A stretch of 64,000 bases of DNA from Photorhabdus sp. CRCIA-P01 (GCF_003545805.1 NZ_NMQR01000011.1:58240-122239); one strand, 5' to 3'. Shown: positions 1-9,504, counted from the first letter of the stretch. Made by a program: numbers and translations. The notes: a model not told the origin generated them from the sequence alone.

Positions 1-510
1 GAGACAAAGTACAACATAGAGAAACGCTACTCATCTCCCAGATAGGCTTATCCCCCCATGCTGCCTTCATAAATACAACAACTATGGCACAGTCATGCAA
101 ACCAAACACGCAATACGTTCGATTTGCTTCAAGGATAATATTTGTTGGGACAGATTGATGACGAGACAATTCCAAGAGCGAATTCCCTCTATCTTAAGGA
201 TGTGTCAATCAGTTAAAGCCGGAGATACGTTACAGTTCATTACTGGCTAGTTTACACCTGATTCCTCTGTAAGAATATCACCTTTTGACTATATTAAACA
301 TCATCAAGAGGCTATATTCCGGCAACTTTATTAGAAATCATCAAATATAAAAATCATGATTTCCCAATATTCTCTATCAGAATAGTTTAGATCTTAATTC
401 TATAACAAATAATCCACTTATTAATAAAAGCCTTACCAGATATTTACTATAATATTTACGCGACTTTTATTATTTTATCTACAGCGACAGTAACCACACC
501 TTCATGATAA
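1..510. other. AT-rich spacer, no supported gene
   Basis: I see no gene I can support here. A frame open from the window edge to a TGA at 156-158, and a second + strand frame from an ATG at 95 interrupted by a TAG at 248-250 and then open to 334, could be the decayed end of a gene. Neither gives a recognisable protein. No trace of the missing endonuclease catalytic domain of the adjacent restriction gene was found on the minus strand. Confidence 0.4.
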
Positions 511-852
511 CTAAACAATCTGATAAACCGCCTTGGGGCTGTTCACTGAGCGATCAGGTTTATCTGGATTGTAAAGGGCAATACTCGCATGACAGAACTG
601 ATGCATAGTCCGACGGCGAAACGTCTCGCGGGTATTCGGCGCGTATTCTTTATTGTAGAACTCTCGCACCCAGTTCATGATGGGTGTAATGCCCAAAAGC
701 GGGTTTTCCGCAGCGGCCCACGCCTTACCCGGCGTGAGGTTCAATAGGGCCAACAGACACAAAGCAGAACGCTCATTCTGTTGTGCACGTGGCAACCCCA
801 AAGAAATGATGAGCTGGTACGCAGCTTTGATATAGTCGTTTTTGTCGTTCAT
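511..852 (-). pseudogene. Truncated BsuBI/PstI-type restriction endonuclease (N-terminal domain only)
   Basis: The 113-residue product matches the N-terminal winged-helix part of BsuBI/PstI type II restriction endonucleases. The LLALLNL, NPLLGITPIMNWVREFY, YAPNTRETFRRRTMHQF and NPDKPDRSVNSPKAVYQI segments are characteristic and run right to the end. Family members are about 320 residues and carry a PD-(D/E)xK-like catalytic domain after this point. Here a stop follows two codons after the conserved YQI and no catalytic domain is found downstream. The start overlaps the methylase stop by 4 nt (ATGA), so the two genes were translationally coupled. The fragment is probably inactive as a nuclease. 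A short DNA-binding remnant could still be expressed, but that is inference. Confidence 0.8.
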
Positions 853-2318
853 TCGATTAGGTTCCCTAATTTGGTATCAATCATAGCTTGCGTGAGTTCT
901 CCTTGCTGCATAGCCCACTCGCCAAATTCAATCAAAGTGTCGCGGCTCGGGTACTTCATCATCTTGAGGTCAGTTGCATTAACCTGAGTATGGCCATTGA
1001 AGCGTCGAAAATTTTCATCAACAGCAGTCGTGTTCAAAAACACGGCCAAACCACGGGCCAATCGTTCAGGCAAACCATGCTTGTCCTCATGGAATAGGTT
1101 TAAGTGGTTCTCAAAGCCCAGTACGGGCGCGTCACCAAATGTATCTGGTTCAACCACATTCGCCATGATTCGACGCTTTTCCTCTTTGGACGAAAAGCGC
1201 CGTACTACACAGTAAAAACCGCTTGGGTAAAGCCACTTTTCAGTGTCAGCGTTGAGTTCAATAGCATTAGGTTTTTTCATCCCTTCGATGGGCCATCGAG
1301 TAACATTGCTGCTGAAATGACCGGGATAGAGTAAAGGCACGGTCCCCGGCCCCGGCATGCTATGCAGGTGCGCTTTCAACCGGAAATCAACTACAGGCCC
1401 AGTCGATACCTTGATGCCAAGGTCAGCCAGCGTGTAGCGGATCACCGAGGATAGCTCAATGGCGCTTCTCTCCGGCGACGTGGGCACATGGATAAATTGC
1501 TCGGGGTCATCTGGGCATACAATCCGGTCAAATGGATACTCATGGGTAGCAAGGTCGGTGAAAGTGTCATCGGTCGAAGTTGATACCGTCACTGGTCCTT
1601 GCCGACCACCACACTCAAACCGGATGATGATGTTCTCCTGCAAAACTTCGTCATCCTTGAACGCCTTGTTGCGCGATCCAAATAGATGCATATGCCGGAT
1701 AGCTGCACGCTCTAGAATAAAGTTACGGAATGGGCGGTAATATGGTCCGTTGCAGAAGCTGCGAGGGATGATCGCCACGATCTGCCCGCCCTGTACTGTC
1801 TCGGACACAGCAAGCGCCACAAAGGCCGAATACAGGTTCACAGTCTCGATACCAACACAGCGCAAAGCCAGCCGATGCGCTGAATTACTGTTAATCTTCT
1901 TGTAAGGCGGATTGAGGATCGCATGTGTATAGCCTTGCTCCTGCTGACCTTCGGTCGTTGCCAGTTCGATATAATCACCCACGATGATACGCGGCGTCAC
2001 ACCGCTGTATCCAGCCAAGTGCCGCGCTAAATAGCCACACAAGTTGTCGTCAATCTCATAAGCCGTCACCTCGACGGACTCAAAGCCAAAACCGCCCGTC
2101 ACCCATCGATCAAGGAAGGCACACGATAACGCCCCCACCCCTGCGCCCGCATCTAGCAGACGGCAGGTACGCAGAGTGCTAGGTGGAAAAAGGGATGCCA
2201 TAAAACGGGCTACGTTAGAAGGGGTCATGAATTGACCTAATTCAGCCTTGCGTTTCTTAGTAATCCGGGGAGCAATCTTGCGGCGCACACTGTCTACGGT
2301 GTCTAGTTGTTGGAGCAT
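849..2318 (-). CDS. Type II N6-adenine DNA methyltransferase (BsuBI/PstI type)
   Basis: This modification methylase transfers a methyl group from S-adenosylmethionine to the N6 of adenine in a type II recognition site. PstI/BsuBI enzymes recognise CTGCAG; that specificity here is inferred from the family. Counting from the ATG at 2318, the GQFMTP segment typical of such N6-methylases lies at residues 28-33, the SAM-binding motif LLDAGAGVGAL at about 54-64, and the catalytic motif IV NPPY at about 136-139. The frame extends upstream to a TTG at 2375, but the ATG gives a more usual N-terminus. Neither start has a strong ribosome-binding site. The gene is intact while its endonuclease partner just downstream is truncated, so it is now probably a solitary methylase. 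Confidence 0.88.
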   Translation of the reverse strand: MLQQLDTVDSVRRKIAPRITKKRKAELGQFMTPSNVARFMASLFPPSTLRTCRLLDAGAGVGALSCAFLDRWVTGGFGFESVEVTAYEIDDNLCGYLARHLAGYSGVTPRIIVGDYIELATTEGQQEQGYTHAILNPPYKKINSNSAHRLALRCVGIETVNLYSAFVALAVSETVQGGQIVAIIPRSFCNGPYYRPFRNFILERAAIRHMHLFGSRNKAFKDDEVLQENIIIRFECGGRQGPVTVSTSTDDTFTDLATHEYPFDRIVCPDDPEQFIHVPTSPERSAIELSSVIRYTLADLGIKVSTGPVVDFRLKAHLHSMPGPGTVPLLYPGHFSSNVTRWPIEGMKKPNAIELNADTEKWLYPSGFYCVVRRFSSKEEKRRIMANVVEPDTFGDAPVLGFENHLNLFHEDKHGLPERLARGLAVFLNTTAVDENFRRFNGHTQVNATDLKMMKYPSRDTLIEFGEWAMQQGELTQAMIDTKLGNLIE

Positions 2319-3203
2319 TATCGTATCTGGATAGTGAATTTCGTTTAGTGTAAATGATACACCACTAAGCAACAATGAAATCTGATTTTACCTCATATCC
2401 TCTGCACTGACTGTTTTAACACCCATAAAAATAGATAAAACATTCCCCCTTTCATGATCAGCATGTTAACCAAAAAAATTAAGCTTATACAGATGAGGTG
2501 TCACTTCAACAGAAGTTAAACAAGACAAAATTAAACAAAAATAAATAAAATTCCGTAAATTCTTAATGACATTTCGTAACTAATTATTGCTATTTTTAGT
2601 TCTTAATTTGTTACATATCTCAACAATATGTAATAACCAGTAAAAATATGCAATAAATATCGGATAATTGTTATTATTTCACTAATTTATTTTTAATCTT
2701 ATTTTACCAAATGATATTGATTATTAATTACATTATTACTTGTATAAATATCTCCATCAACCAGTGTATTAACCTATACCTAATAGATTTCGAGTTGCAG
2801 CGCGGCGGCAAATGAACGAATCCCCAGGAGCATAGATAACTATGTGACTGGGGTGAGTGAAAGCAGCCAACAAAGCAGCAGCTTGAAAGATGAAGGGTAT
2901 ATACACAGTACATGACAAATGATTTACATCACTCACTCCATTAAGCAGATTTATTCTTTATTACAATAAACAGCAAACGAAATAGTTTAATGAGATAGGT
3001 ATTAGAAAGATAAACGATTTCTACGCGTATCAGCATTTCAATAATTTAATTATTAGTTCAAATAAAAACTTGTCTAATAGTTAATTATCTAAACTATCGA
3101 CAAGAAAATCAAAAATACTGAACTACACGCGAAGAAATGCTGTCATTTCAACGGATGTCTATTGATACAGAACGTTATCCGAGATATTTAATATCTCATA
3201 ACG
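2319..3203. other. AT-rich spacer with one ERIC element
   Basis: This very AT-rich stretch separates the methylase and a hypothetical gene. Apart from the ERIC element at 2775-2901 I see no gene or clear structure. The short minus-strand frame across the ERIC is a by-product of the repeat. Confidence 0.5.
2775..2901 (+). repeat. ERIC element (127 bp)
   Basis: A full-length 127-bp ERIC (enterobacterial repetitive intergenic consensus) copy. It begins with TATACC and ends with GGTATA, and contains the core AATCCCCAGGAGC and its complement ACTGGGGTGAG around ATAGATAACTATGTG. The ends are inverted repeats, so a transcript folds into a long hairpin. Confidence 0.93.
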
Positions 3204-3644
3204 CTATATCATTTCCAGATGAATATTATTATCATTAAATTCCAATGTTAGAATTTTATTTCCACCACCTCGATTATTACCTGAAATCTCTAATGCATCA
3301 TCGTAAGTAAATTCCCTATTTATGGAATATTTAACCGCATTTTCATTCAGTGGATTACAATAGTCTTGAAATATCCAAATATTAAATCCAAATTCAGATT
3401 TAAATCCTTTTTCAGTATAGATATGAATTGCTTTATTAGGTTCATATTTATCCCCTATCCAAGGAGCCCATAAATCGCCATGCCATTCAGACATCTTATC
3501 CACAGAAAAATTTTTCCTGGAAATATATCCATGCTCAACCACAATTTTACAAGGCGTTTTATTATAAATAGATTTAATATTCGTTACTCCCGCAATAATA
3601 TTAATAGCTGGTTTATTCTGAGTGTTACTTAATTTTCGTTCCAT
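3204..3644 (-). CDS. Hypothetical protein, 146 aa
   Basis: I do not recognise this protein. It has no obvious signal peptide or membrane segment and is rich in aromatic residues and asparagine (WHGDLWAPWIGDKYEPN, NIWIFQDYCNP), with a glycine-rich turn NNRGGGN near the C-terminus, suggesting a small soluble beta-rich fold. The ATG at 3644 is preferred over an in-frame GTG at 3653 because an AGGTG lies seven bases before it. Base composition is as AT-rich as its surroundings. It stands alone between long spacers. Horizontally acquired cargo is plausible but not shown. Confidence 0.55.
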   Translation of the reverse strand: MERKLSNTQNKPAINIIAGVTNIKSIYNKTPCKIVVEHGYISRKNFSVDKMSEWHGDLWAPWIGDKYEPNKAIHIYTEKGFKSEFGFNIWIFQDYCNPLNENAVKYSINREFTYDDALEISGNNRGGGNKILTLEFNDNNIHLEMI

Positions 3645-3911
3645 TTTATTCACCTATGTCAATTAGTAATTTCAATAATAATTATGATAGGATTTATAAT
3701 AACTTCATCCTTTCGCACACTATCATCCAGCATGAGCCAAAATTATCCTTATTACAGTAATTTCCTCCAGTGATATTATACTTAAAACAACATTCCATTT
3801 TTACTAATTATACCTATACTCTTATATCAATGATTAGCCTTAAATTCAAATATAGCGCAAAACCTTTATTTTACCATTAAGGCTAGATCACATATCTATC
3901 GTTATTTTCCC

Positions 3912-5135
3912 TTAACTATTACGCTTAGCATTATTCATTAAATCTTTTGTCCCTCTTTTCATCACCTGAGCTAATTTCATTACGTATATAGGTAATATCA
4001 GGGCGCTAACCATAGTCAGTATGAAAATAGGCCGCACGTTCTCAGCAATAATCTCCTTACCGTCTAAGAAAATGGAGGAGAAGAAGAACACCACACCGGC
4101 ACCCAAATTAGAAAATGCCATCTGAAGGGCGCCAAAACCCGCACGGTTTTCAGGCGTCGAAGCATAAGAAGCAAGCACATTTGCAGCCATAACCTGCACA
4201 TAAGTCGCGAACATAAAAAGTGAGAAGAAAATGTATCCATCTACTTTTCCCGTCAATCCTAGAAAGATATTGACAATAAATAGCGTCGCTGCGGCGATAG
4301 TAATTCGCTGAGGAGGGTATCTATCGCAAAGTTTCCCGGTTAAATAAGTACCCACCCAAGATGCGATACCACCGCAAAAGAATACCAGTGCAATCTGATT
4401 TTCCGGGATATAAAACACATTGGTTAATAACGGAGCAAGTATCGGAATAAGCATGAAGGGACTAAAATTACTGACACCACTAGCCATCCCGGCTAATGTT
4501 ATTTTTTTAGTCAGCACAATTTTATTGTGACTCTTTTTTACTTTCTCTGCTCCTGGAATAAAGAAGAGGATCAGAGGCAAACTCACTATGCATAAAATAA
4601 CGATAAATAAAAAAGAGACTTGCCAGTTAAAATTCTCGGCCAAATATAAACACAACGGTATACCTAAAATGCTCACAAATGAAAAAGATGAAAATGCAAT
4701 CCCTAATACTCTTCCCCGCATACTTTCTGGAGAATTATTAAGTAAGATCCCAATACCGACTCCCAATGTCACACCACCAAACAGACCGGCAATGATACGT
4801 AGCAGAATAAGTTGGTATGGTTCCGAAGAGAAAATCGTCAGGAACGTAATCAAACCGAGAAACAGTGTGTTTAAAATGAGAACCTTTCTTTTATTAAAGC
4901 GATCAATAAAGAAAAAGGATGTCAGGCCAGAAAATACCGAGGAAAAAACATAAACACCCGCAATAACTCCCGCCATCGTAACCGGCATGTGAAAATCTTT
5001 CGACATATAAACAAAAAGCGGAGTTACCATCATGTACTCTAATGCATTAATAAATTGAACTAATGCAACAACCATCGCAATAACAACTATATTATTAGTT
5101 CCAACTACCTGATTATTTCCAATTAACTTCGACAT
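3912..5135 (-). CDS. MFS transporter, DHA1-type exporter
   Basis: This 407-residue inner-membrane protein has about twelve hydrophobic segments and belongs to the major facilitator superfamily. A motif-A-like loop, DRFNKRKVLI, lies after the second segment, and an LLRIIAGLFGGVTLGVGIGI segment matches the fourth helix of the DHA1 drug:proton antiporter branch. The substrate cannot be told from sequence; DHA1 members export drugs, arabinose, purine ribonucleosides and similar small molecules. The frame extends to a TTG at 5147, but the ATG at 5135 (MSKLIGNN) is the likely start. The gene is transcribed away from the lectin island, and an inverted repeat at 5354-5372 sits in the shared upstream region. 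Confidence 0.8.
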   Translation of the reverse strand: MSKLIGNNQVVGTNNIVVIAMVVALVQFINALEYMMVTPLFVYMSKDFHMPVTMAGVIAGVYVFSSVFSGLTSFFFIDRFNKRKVLILNTLFLGLITFLTIFSSEPYQLILLRIIAGLFGGVTLGVGIGILLNNSPESMRGRVLGIAFSSFSFVSILGIPLCLYLAENFNWQVSFLFIVILCIVSLPLILFFIPGAEKVKKSHNKIVLTKKITLAGMASGVSNFSPFMLIPILAPLLTNVFYIPENQIALVFFCGGIASWVGTYLTGKLCDRYPPQRITIAAATLFIVNIFLGLTGKVDGYIFFSLFMFATYVQVMAANVLASYASTPENRAGFGALQMAFSNLGAGVVFFFSSIFLDGKEIIAENVRPIFILTMVSALILPIYVMKLAQVMKRGTKDLMNNAKRNS

Positions 5136-5353
5136 TATGAGTTCCAATTCCTATTGGCTTAAATTTCATCGACGTAGTAAGCAATTTACATCACATGCAG
5201 AGCAAAAAAAAGCGCCGCGTAGCATCACTGTAAGCATCTGGCGTAACCAAGCGTGACGTGACGCTGATAGCAGCAAAACAGAATCATCAAGTAATAGCAA
5301 TTTCCAGGCGCTGTTCATTGTTAGGAGTAAGTCACAAATGCTCGGCCTTTCTC

Positions 5354-5372
5354 TCAATCATCTTATGATTGA
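5354..5372. promoter_or_regulatory. Perfect 8-bp inverted repeat, possible operator
   Basis: TCAATCAT, three bases, then ATGATTGA forms a perfect dyad in the divergent spacer between the MFS gene and the first lectin gene. It could be an operator or a small hairpin. No regulator gene lies nearby. Confidence 0.35.
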
Positions 5373-5433
5373 TACTCTATTGGTGGGATGACTATCTCTA
5401 TTAAGAATCATAAAAAAGCAAAATACCTTGCTG

Positions 5434-5487
5434 ATCCCTGAAGCAATTTAAAATATTATGCAACAATAGCATGATGAAATCAGGGAT
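5434..5487. promoter_or_regulatory. Inverted repeat upstream of first trefoil-lectin gene
   Basis: ATCCCTGA (5434-5441) and TCAGGGAT (5480-5487) form a perfect 8-bp inverted repeat ending about 45 nt before the start codon at 5531. A related, longer repeat lies at the same distance before the trefoil gene at 22210, with TTATGCA in both loops. A 5' UTR stem-loop or a regulator site is likely; which one is unknown. Confidence 0.45.
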
Positions 5488-5530
5488 ATATCAATGATGA
5501 GCAATAAATAACACATCCTCTGGAGAAATC

Positions 5531-6469
5531 ATGGCGAATATACTTAAATATGGCGATACCGTAAAAATATTAAATAGTTTCAGAAACTGGGATGGTGGAT
5601 ATCTTAGTGTATATGGAACGAGTGGTATTTCAGATGGAAAATATACTGTGATAACCACCACTGCGGCAGGATCATTCTGGCGAATTGAATCAGGAACGGG
5701 CAAGCCTGTTGGTAGTGAAGTTATTAACAATGATACTATTTTACTCCACAATCTTTATCAATGTGATGGCGGCTACTTAGGACATTATCAATCCTCAAGT
5801 CAACAGGTTCCAGAAGGTGAAATATACCCGATACATACATCAGATAAAAACATTCGCCCAGAAACATTAGAGTGGATTATTTATTCCGACATGCCATCTA
5901 TCGATGGGAAAATCAAAGAAGATGAAAGCATTACGCTATATAACCGTTGGGGAACCAGAGGCTTTCTTGATACTCATGGTTGGGTTGGCGTCCCTGAAAC
6001 AGTATGTCATGTATATACTTCTGCTAATAACCTCCGCAAACCTTATACTGGCCTGTGGAAAATGACACAAGTTAAAGATCCTTGTCTCCCGGTGACCAAA
6101 CCCTCTAATTGTGCTGGAGAATGCGGCACCAGTGACGGCGGTAAATACTGCTTCCAGGTACCTCAAAGTATTCGATTTGGTCTGATAGCTTATACGAATA
6201 CAATTATCCATCAACAAACAGTAAAAGTGTATATTGACGATCTTCTGGTCGATACATTAACCAGCAAAGGAACAGAAACTAAAGCTTATACATCAGGTAC
6301 AGGTAAAATCTGTATTGAGATTATAGGGGATGGTAAACCCTGTAAGCTCCGTTATTCCTATAACACGCTTGATGGAAAACCCGGTGCAGTCATTATTGGT
6401 GCTGAAAATGATTCCAATAATAATTACAACGATAGTGTGGTCGTCTTGAACTGGCCACTGGTGAATTAG
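5531..6469 (+). CDS. Two-domain lectin: beta-trefoil-like domain + LecB-like domain
   Basis: The 312-residue product has no signal peptide. Residues 1-185 hold three ~60-residue repeats. Each opens with a hydrophobic strand (DTVKILN, DTILLHN, ESITLYN), has a GGYL/GFL turn (22-25, 80-83, 144-146) and closes with W-x-[IM] (50-52, 115-117, 176-178), the pattern of a beta-trefoil. Residues about 203-312 align with the Pseudomonas aeruginosa fucose/mannose lectin LecB: FQVPQSIRFGLIAY matches FTLPANTRFGVTAF and the end matches LecB's VVVINWPLG. At LecB calcium positions E95, D99, D101, N103 and D104 it has E, N, N, N and D. It ends one residue later than LecB, whose terminal carboxylate is a calcium ligand. 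GGAG precedes the ATG. A carbohydrate-binding role is likely; the ligand is unknown. Confidence 0.8.
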   Translation: MANILKYGDTVKILNSFRNWDGGYLSVYGTSGISDGKYTVITTTAAGSFWRIESGTGKPVGSEVINNDTILLHNLYQCDGGYLGHYQSSSQQVPEGEIYPIHTSDKNIRPETLEWIIYSDMPSIDGKIKEDESITLYNRWGTRGFLDTHGWVGVPETVCHVYTSANNLRKPYTGLWKMTQVKDPCLPVTKPSNCAGECGTSDGGKYCFQVPQSIRFGLIAYTNTIIHQQTVKVYIDDLLVDTLTSKGTETKAYTSGTGKICIEIIGDGKPCKLRYSYNTLDGKPGAVIIGAENDSNNNYNDSVVVLNWPLVN

Positions 6470-6514
6470 TTAAAAATACCCTATTAATTTCACTAAAAAA
6501 ATCATTAATAAATT

Positions 6515-6540
6515 AAAGCGGTAATACATGCCGCTTTCTT
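6515..6540 (+). terminator. Rho-independent terminator
   Basis: AAAGCGG (6515-6521) and CCGCTTT (6531-6537) form a hairpin followed by CTT. Near-identical hairpins follow the lectin genes ending at 7962, 13807 and 21731, so this is a duplicated gene-plus-terminator unit. Confidence 0.8.
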
Positions 6541-6732
6541 ATGCCATGAACATCATTAATAAAATATATTTCCAAGCATTACTCATCCCACATAAAAATA
6601 AAAAACACTGAAAAAGACGTTAAAAAATACAATCTAATGCTTTAATTCCCATTTGATTTATATATACCTTATCTCTTAGCATGTATTTTTATTTCTGCAA
6701 AGATACAAACAAATCAAATAGATCAGGAAATC

Positions 6733-6756
6733 ATTAATATATAATCTTGATTACAA
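6733..6756 (+). promoter_or_regulatory. Shared upstream module of hemopexin-lectin genes
   Basis: ATTAATATATAA followed by a CTTGATTACAA-like string lies 189 nt before the ATG at 6922. Similar strings lie 170-191 nt before the hemopexin genes at 8386, 14245 and 18253. Further upstream, copies share CTCTTA and an ATTTTTATTT..GCAAA-like stretch. It looks like a conserved promoter or regulator site; no function is proven. Confidence 0.45.
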
Positions 6757-6921
6757 CCCATCACTGGAATTAACCTTAAATTATACAAATCATTCTGCAT
6801 CACCAAATATATAAAAAATTGCAGAGTTAAACTTGGAATTTTCAACACCATTTTTAAATCTATTTCAACTGAAAATCAAAACAATACGTTAAGATATAAT
6901 TACCATGAAGGATATATAACA

Positions 6922-7962
6922 ATGAATACATCCAGTTATCTTTTTCTTAACTCGGAAAATATTAAATACAATGAAATATCTGGCCATAATGGAGTGTACC
7001 CAGGTTATCCCCAACCTGTCAGTAAAGATTGGCCTAATCTTCCTGTCGAATTCCAAAGACATATTGACGATGTGATTAATTTAAATGGTTATTTGTATTT
7101 CTTTAAAGGATCACAATATCTTAAATTCGACATCGCAAAAGCTCGAGTAGCTGAGGGACCTAAACCCATCGTGGAAGGATGGCCCGGATTAATAGGAACC
7201 GAATTTGAAAATGGGATAGATGCAGCTACGGAATGGATAGATATAAAAACCCCTGACATTACCGATGTCGTTTGCTTCTTTAAAGGCAGCGAGTGTATCG
7301 ATTATACTGTAAGTTCACATACGATTAATCAGAAAACGATTTCAGAAAAATTGGGAACAACTGGAAAATATTCAGAATTCAGTACCAATCTGGATGCCGC
7401 AATTTTATGGAGGACTCGTGGATACCATTATATCTTCATTTTCAAAGGTAACTCTAATATCCGATTTAATCTGAAATTAAATGCTATCGATGGGGGACCA
7501 ACGACCCCTAATAAAACTAATTGGCTAGGAGTTACCTTCAACAAAATTCAAGCTGCGGTATCAGTTGATACAGATTTGTTAGGTAGTCAAAACTGTGGCG
7601 GAACATGTGGTAATAATGACACTGGTAACTACTGTTTCCAATTACCACAGAGTACCAGATTTAGGCTAACAGCCTACACGAATACTGATGTTCATCAGCA
7701 AACGATAAAAATATATATTGACGACATTCTGGTAGATACATTAACCGGCAAAGGAGTTGATAATTTAACCGCCACTAAATCTTACTCATCAGGTACAGGT
7801 AAAATCTGTATTGAAATTACAGGAAATGGCAAACCCTGCAAGCTCCGTTATGCCTATAATACCCTCGATGGAAAACCCGGTTCAGTCATTATTGGTGCTG
7901 AAAACGGTACCAAGAATAATTACAATGACTGTGTAGTGATATTGAATTGGCCGCAGGTATGA
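6922..7962 (+). CDS. Photopexin-like hemopexin-domain protein with LecB-like C-terminal domain
   Basis: The 346-residue product has no signal peptide. Residues 1 to about 225 carry four hemopexin-type blades, each ending in the conserved turn (HIDDVINL, GIDAATEW, LDAAILW, IQAAVSV), with YLYFFKGSQYLKFD and VVCFFKGSECIDY as typical strand pairs. This is the fold of Photorhabdus photopexins and of animal hemopexin, which binds heme and other ligands in its central channel. Residues about 232-346 are a LecB-like lectin domain with a Cys cluster at its start (CGGTCGNNDTGNYC). At the calcium positions D99 is replaced by K and D101 by N. It ends in NWPQV, the same chain length as LecB. AAGGAT precedes the ATG. 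Whether it binds heme, glycans or both is unknown. Confidence 0.82.
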   Translation: MNTSSYLFLNSENIKYNEISGHNGVYPGYPQPVSKDWPNLPVEFQRHIDDVINLNGYLYFFKGSQYLKFDIAKARVAEGPKPIVEGWPGLIGTEFENGIDAATEWIDIKTPDITDVVCFFKGSECIDYTVSSHTINQKTISEKLGTTGKYSEFSTNLDAAILWRTRGYHYIFIFKGNSNIRFNLKLNAIDGGPTTPNKTNWLGVTFNKIQAAVSVDTDLLGSQNCGGTCGNNDTGNYCFQLPQSTRFRLTAYTNTDVHQQTIKIYIDDILVDTLTGKGVDNLTATKSYSSGTGKICIEITGNGKPCKLRYAYNTLDGKPGSVIIGAENGTKNNYNDCVVILNWPQV

Positions 7963-8010
7963 ATTAGAAAAATCTTAGTCATTTAACCACAAAAAATAAA
8001 ATACTAAATT

Positions 8011-8034
8011 AAAGCGGTATTATACCGCTTTTTA
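8011..8034 (+). terminator. Rho-independent terminator
   Basis: AAAGCGGTA and TACCGCTTT form a 9-bp stem followed by a short T run, right after the hemopexin-lectin gene. It is homologous to the hairpins at 6515, 13864 and 21794. Confidence 0.85.
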
Positions 8035-8212
8035 TATAAAAATATTATCAATCTAATATATTTTTCACATGTCATCATTAAATCATAAAAACAAATAAAA
8101 TATAAATACAAAATAGCTACTTATGCCTTAATTTCACAATATAATCATCACCTCTTAGTCTATATTTATATTTTTTTCAAAGAAACAACACCATTAAATC
8201 AATAAATAACTC

Positions 8213-8235
8213 ATTAATATATAACATTGCCATAA
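8213..8235 (+). promoter_or_regulatory. Shared upstream module of hemopexin-lectin genes
   Basis: ATTAATATATAACATTG lies 173 nt before the ATG at 8386. CCTCTTAG and a T-rich string ending CAAAG lie 40-60 nt further upstream, in the same order as in the copies before 6922 and 14245. Confidence 0.4.
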
Positions 8236-8385
8236 TCTATCTTTTCCATTAATTTCTATAGTGTAAATTTTCTGTTTCACTAAATAGTCTTAATGTCATT
8301 ATTTCTATTATTTATCTATGAACAGGAAATTTAACAAATATGAGAAATCAATGACAAATTTAAAAACTATAAAGGATATATATTA

Positions 8386-9399
8386 ATGAACTCAAGTGTC
8401 TATTTATTCCTTAATGCAGATAACGCTAGATATGATGAGATATCAAAAAAACCAGACATTAACTATCCTAAACCTATCAGTAAAGATTGGCATAACTTGC
8501 CTATCGAGTTTCAAAGAAATATTGACGATGTGATTAATTTAAATGGTTATTTATATTTTTTCAAAGGCTCGCAATATGTTAAATTTAATATCGCAAAAGC
8601 TAAGGTAACTGATGGGCCTAAGTTTATCTCAGAGGGATGGCCCGGACTGAAAGGGACCGAATTCGAAAATGGGATAGATGCAGCCACAGAATTTACAACA
8701 AATATTGTTTGCTTCTTCAAAGGCAGTGATTGTATCGATTACGCTGTGAATTCACATACGATTAAACAAAACTCTATTTCAGCCAGATGGGGCATTACAA
8801 AGAAATACACAGAATTCAGTACCAATCTAGATGCGGCTGTACAGAGAATATCTTCTCGTATTGATCTCTTCAAAGGAGGTAATTATATCCGGTTTAACCT
8901 AAAATCGAATGCTATTGATTATGGACCGGCTCCCATTTCTAATTATACCGGCGGTCCCTTCAACAAAATTCAAGCAGCAGTGTCAGTTGATCCCGATTTA
9001 TTAGGCAGTGACCGAAGCAATAGTGGGGGTTGTGGTGGAATATGTGATACTAATGACACTGGTAAACACTGTTTCCAGTTACCTCAAAGTATTCGATTTG
9101 GCCTGATAGCCTATTCTAATACCGATATTCGTCGGCAAACGGTAAAAGTCTATATTGACGATCTTCTAGTAGATACATTAACCGGTAAAGGAACAGATAA
9201 TCTGATGGCGACTAAAGCCTATACATCTGGTACAGGTAAAATCTGTATTGAAATTACAGGGGACGGCAAACCTTGTAAACTCCGTTACGCCTATAATACC
9301 CTTGACGGAAAACCCGGCTCAATCATTATTGGTGCTGAAAATGGTACCGAGGGCAATTATAATGATAGCGTGGTGGTATTGAACTGGCCCCTAACATGA
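8386..9399 (+). CDS. Photopexin-like hemopexin-domain protein with LecB-like C-terminal domain
   Basis: A 337-residue paralogue of the preceding gene. Four hemopexin blades occupy about residues 1-215, with turns NIDDVINL, GIDAATEF, LDAAVQR and IQAAVSV; the third blade is shorter than in its paralogues. The LecB-like domain starts after CGGICDTNDTGKHC at about residue 225 and ends GAENGTEGNYND...NWPLT. LecB calcium ligand D99 is E here and D101 is N, while E95, N103 and D104 are kept. AAGGATAT precedes the ATG. No signal peptide is visible, so release would need lysis or a non-Sec route (inference). Hemopexin blades and LecB homology are seen directly; sugar specificity is not predictable because the SSG specificity loop of LecB is replaced. 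Confidence 0.82.
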   Translation: MNSSVYLFLNADNARYDEISKKPDINYPKPISKDWHNLPIEFQRNIDDVINLNGYLYFFKGSQYVKFNIAKAKVTDGPKFISEGWPGLKGTEFENGIDAATEFTTNIVCFFKGSDCIDYAVNSHTIKQNSISARWGITKKYTEFSTNLDAAVQRISSRIDLFKGGNYIRFNLKSNAIDYGPAPISNYTGGPFNKIQAAVSVDPDLLGSDRSNSGGCGGICDTNDTGKHCFQLPQSIRFGLIAYSNTDIRRQTVKVYIDDLLVDTLTGKGTDNLMATKAYTSGTGKICIEITGDGKPCKLRYAYNTLDGKPGSIIIGAENGTEGNYNDSVVVLNWPLT

Positions 9400-9475
9400 A
9401 AATGATTAGGAGGGATCAGTCAGCAATAAGTAAAAATTAAATCCCCTTGAACAACTTCACATGTTTAAAATAATT

Positions 9476-9503
9476 CAGAGAATATCCTGTTCTCTGGATT
9501 ATT
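9476..9503 (+). terminator. Possible terminator hairpin
   Basis: CAGAGAA (9476-9482) and TTCTCTG (9490-9496) form a perfect 7-bp stem followed by GATTATTTTA, a weak T-rich tail, about 80 nt after the lectin gene. It differs from the AAAGCGG-type terminators of the paralogues. Confidence 0.5.
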
Positions 9504-9504
9504 T

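Noticed and set aside
95..334. A + strand frame broken by one TAG that might be the end of a pseudogene.
   Set aside because: No recognisable protein, and a chance open frame of this length is plausible; noted in the spacer entry only.
5166..5357. Minus-strand 63-residue frame with Leu runs (KLLLLDD, VLLLSA) followed by a run of eight T, resembling a leucine leader peptide with attenuator before the MFS gene.
   Set aside because: No ribosome-binding site, no convincing terminator stem before the T run, and no reason for leucine control of this transporter.
5338..5391. A 17-codon + strand frame (MLGLSLNHLMIDTLLVG) with AGGAG ten bases upstream.
   Set aside because: Too short, spacing is long, and it overlaps a palindrome in a divergent spacer; no support beyond the AGGAG.
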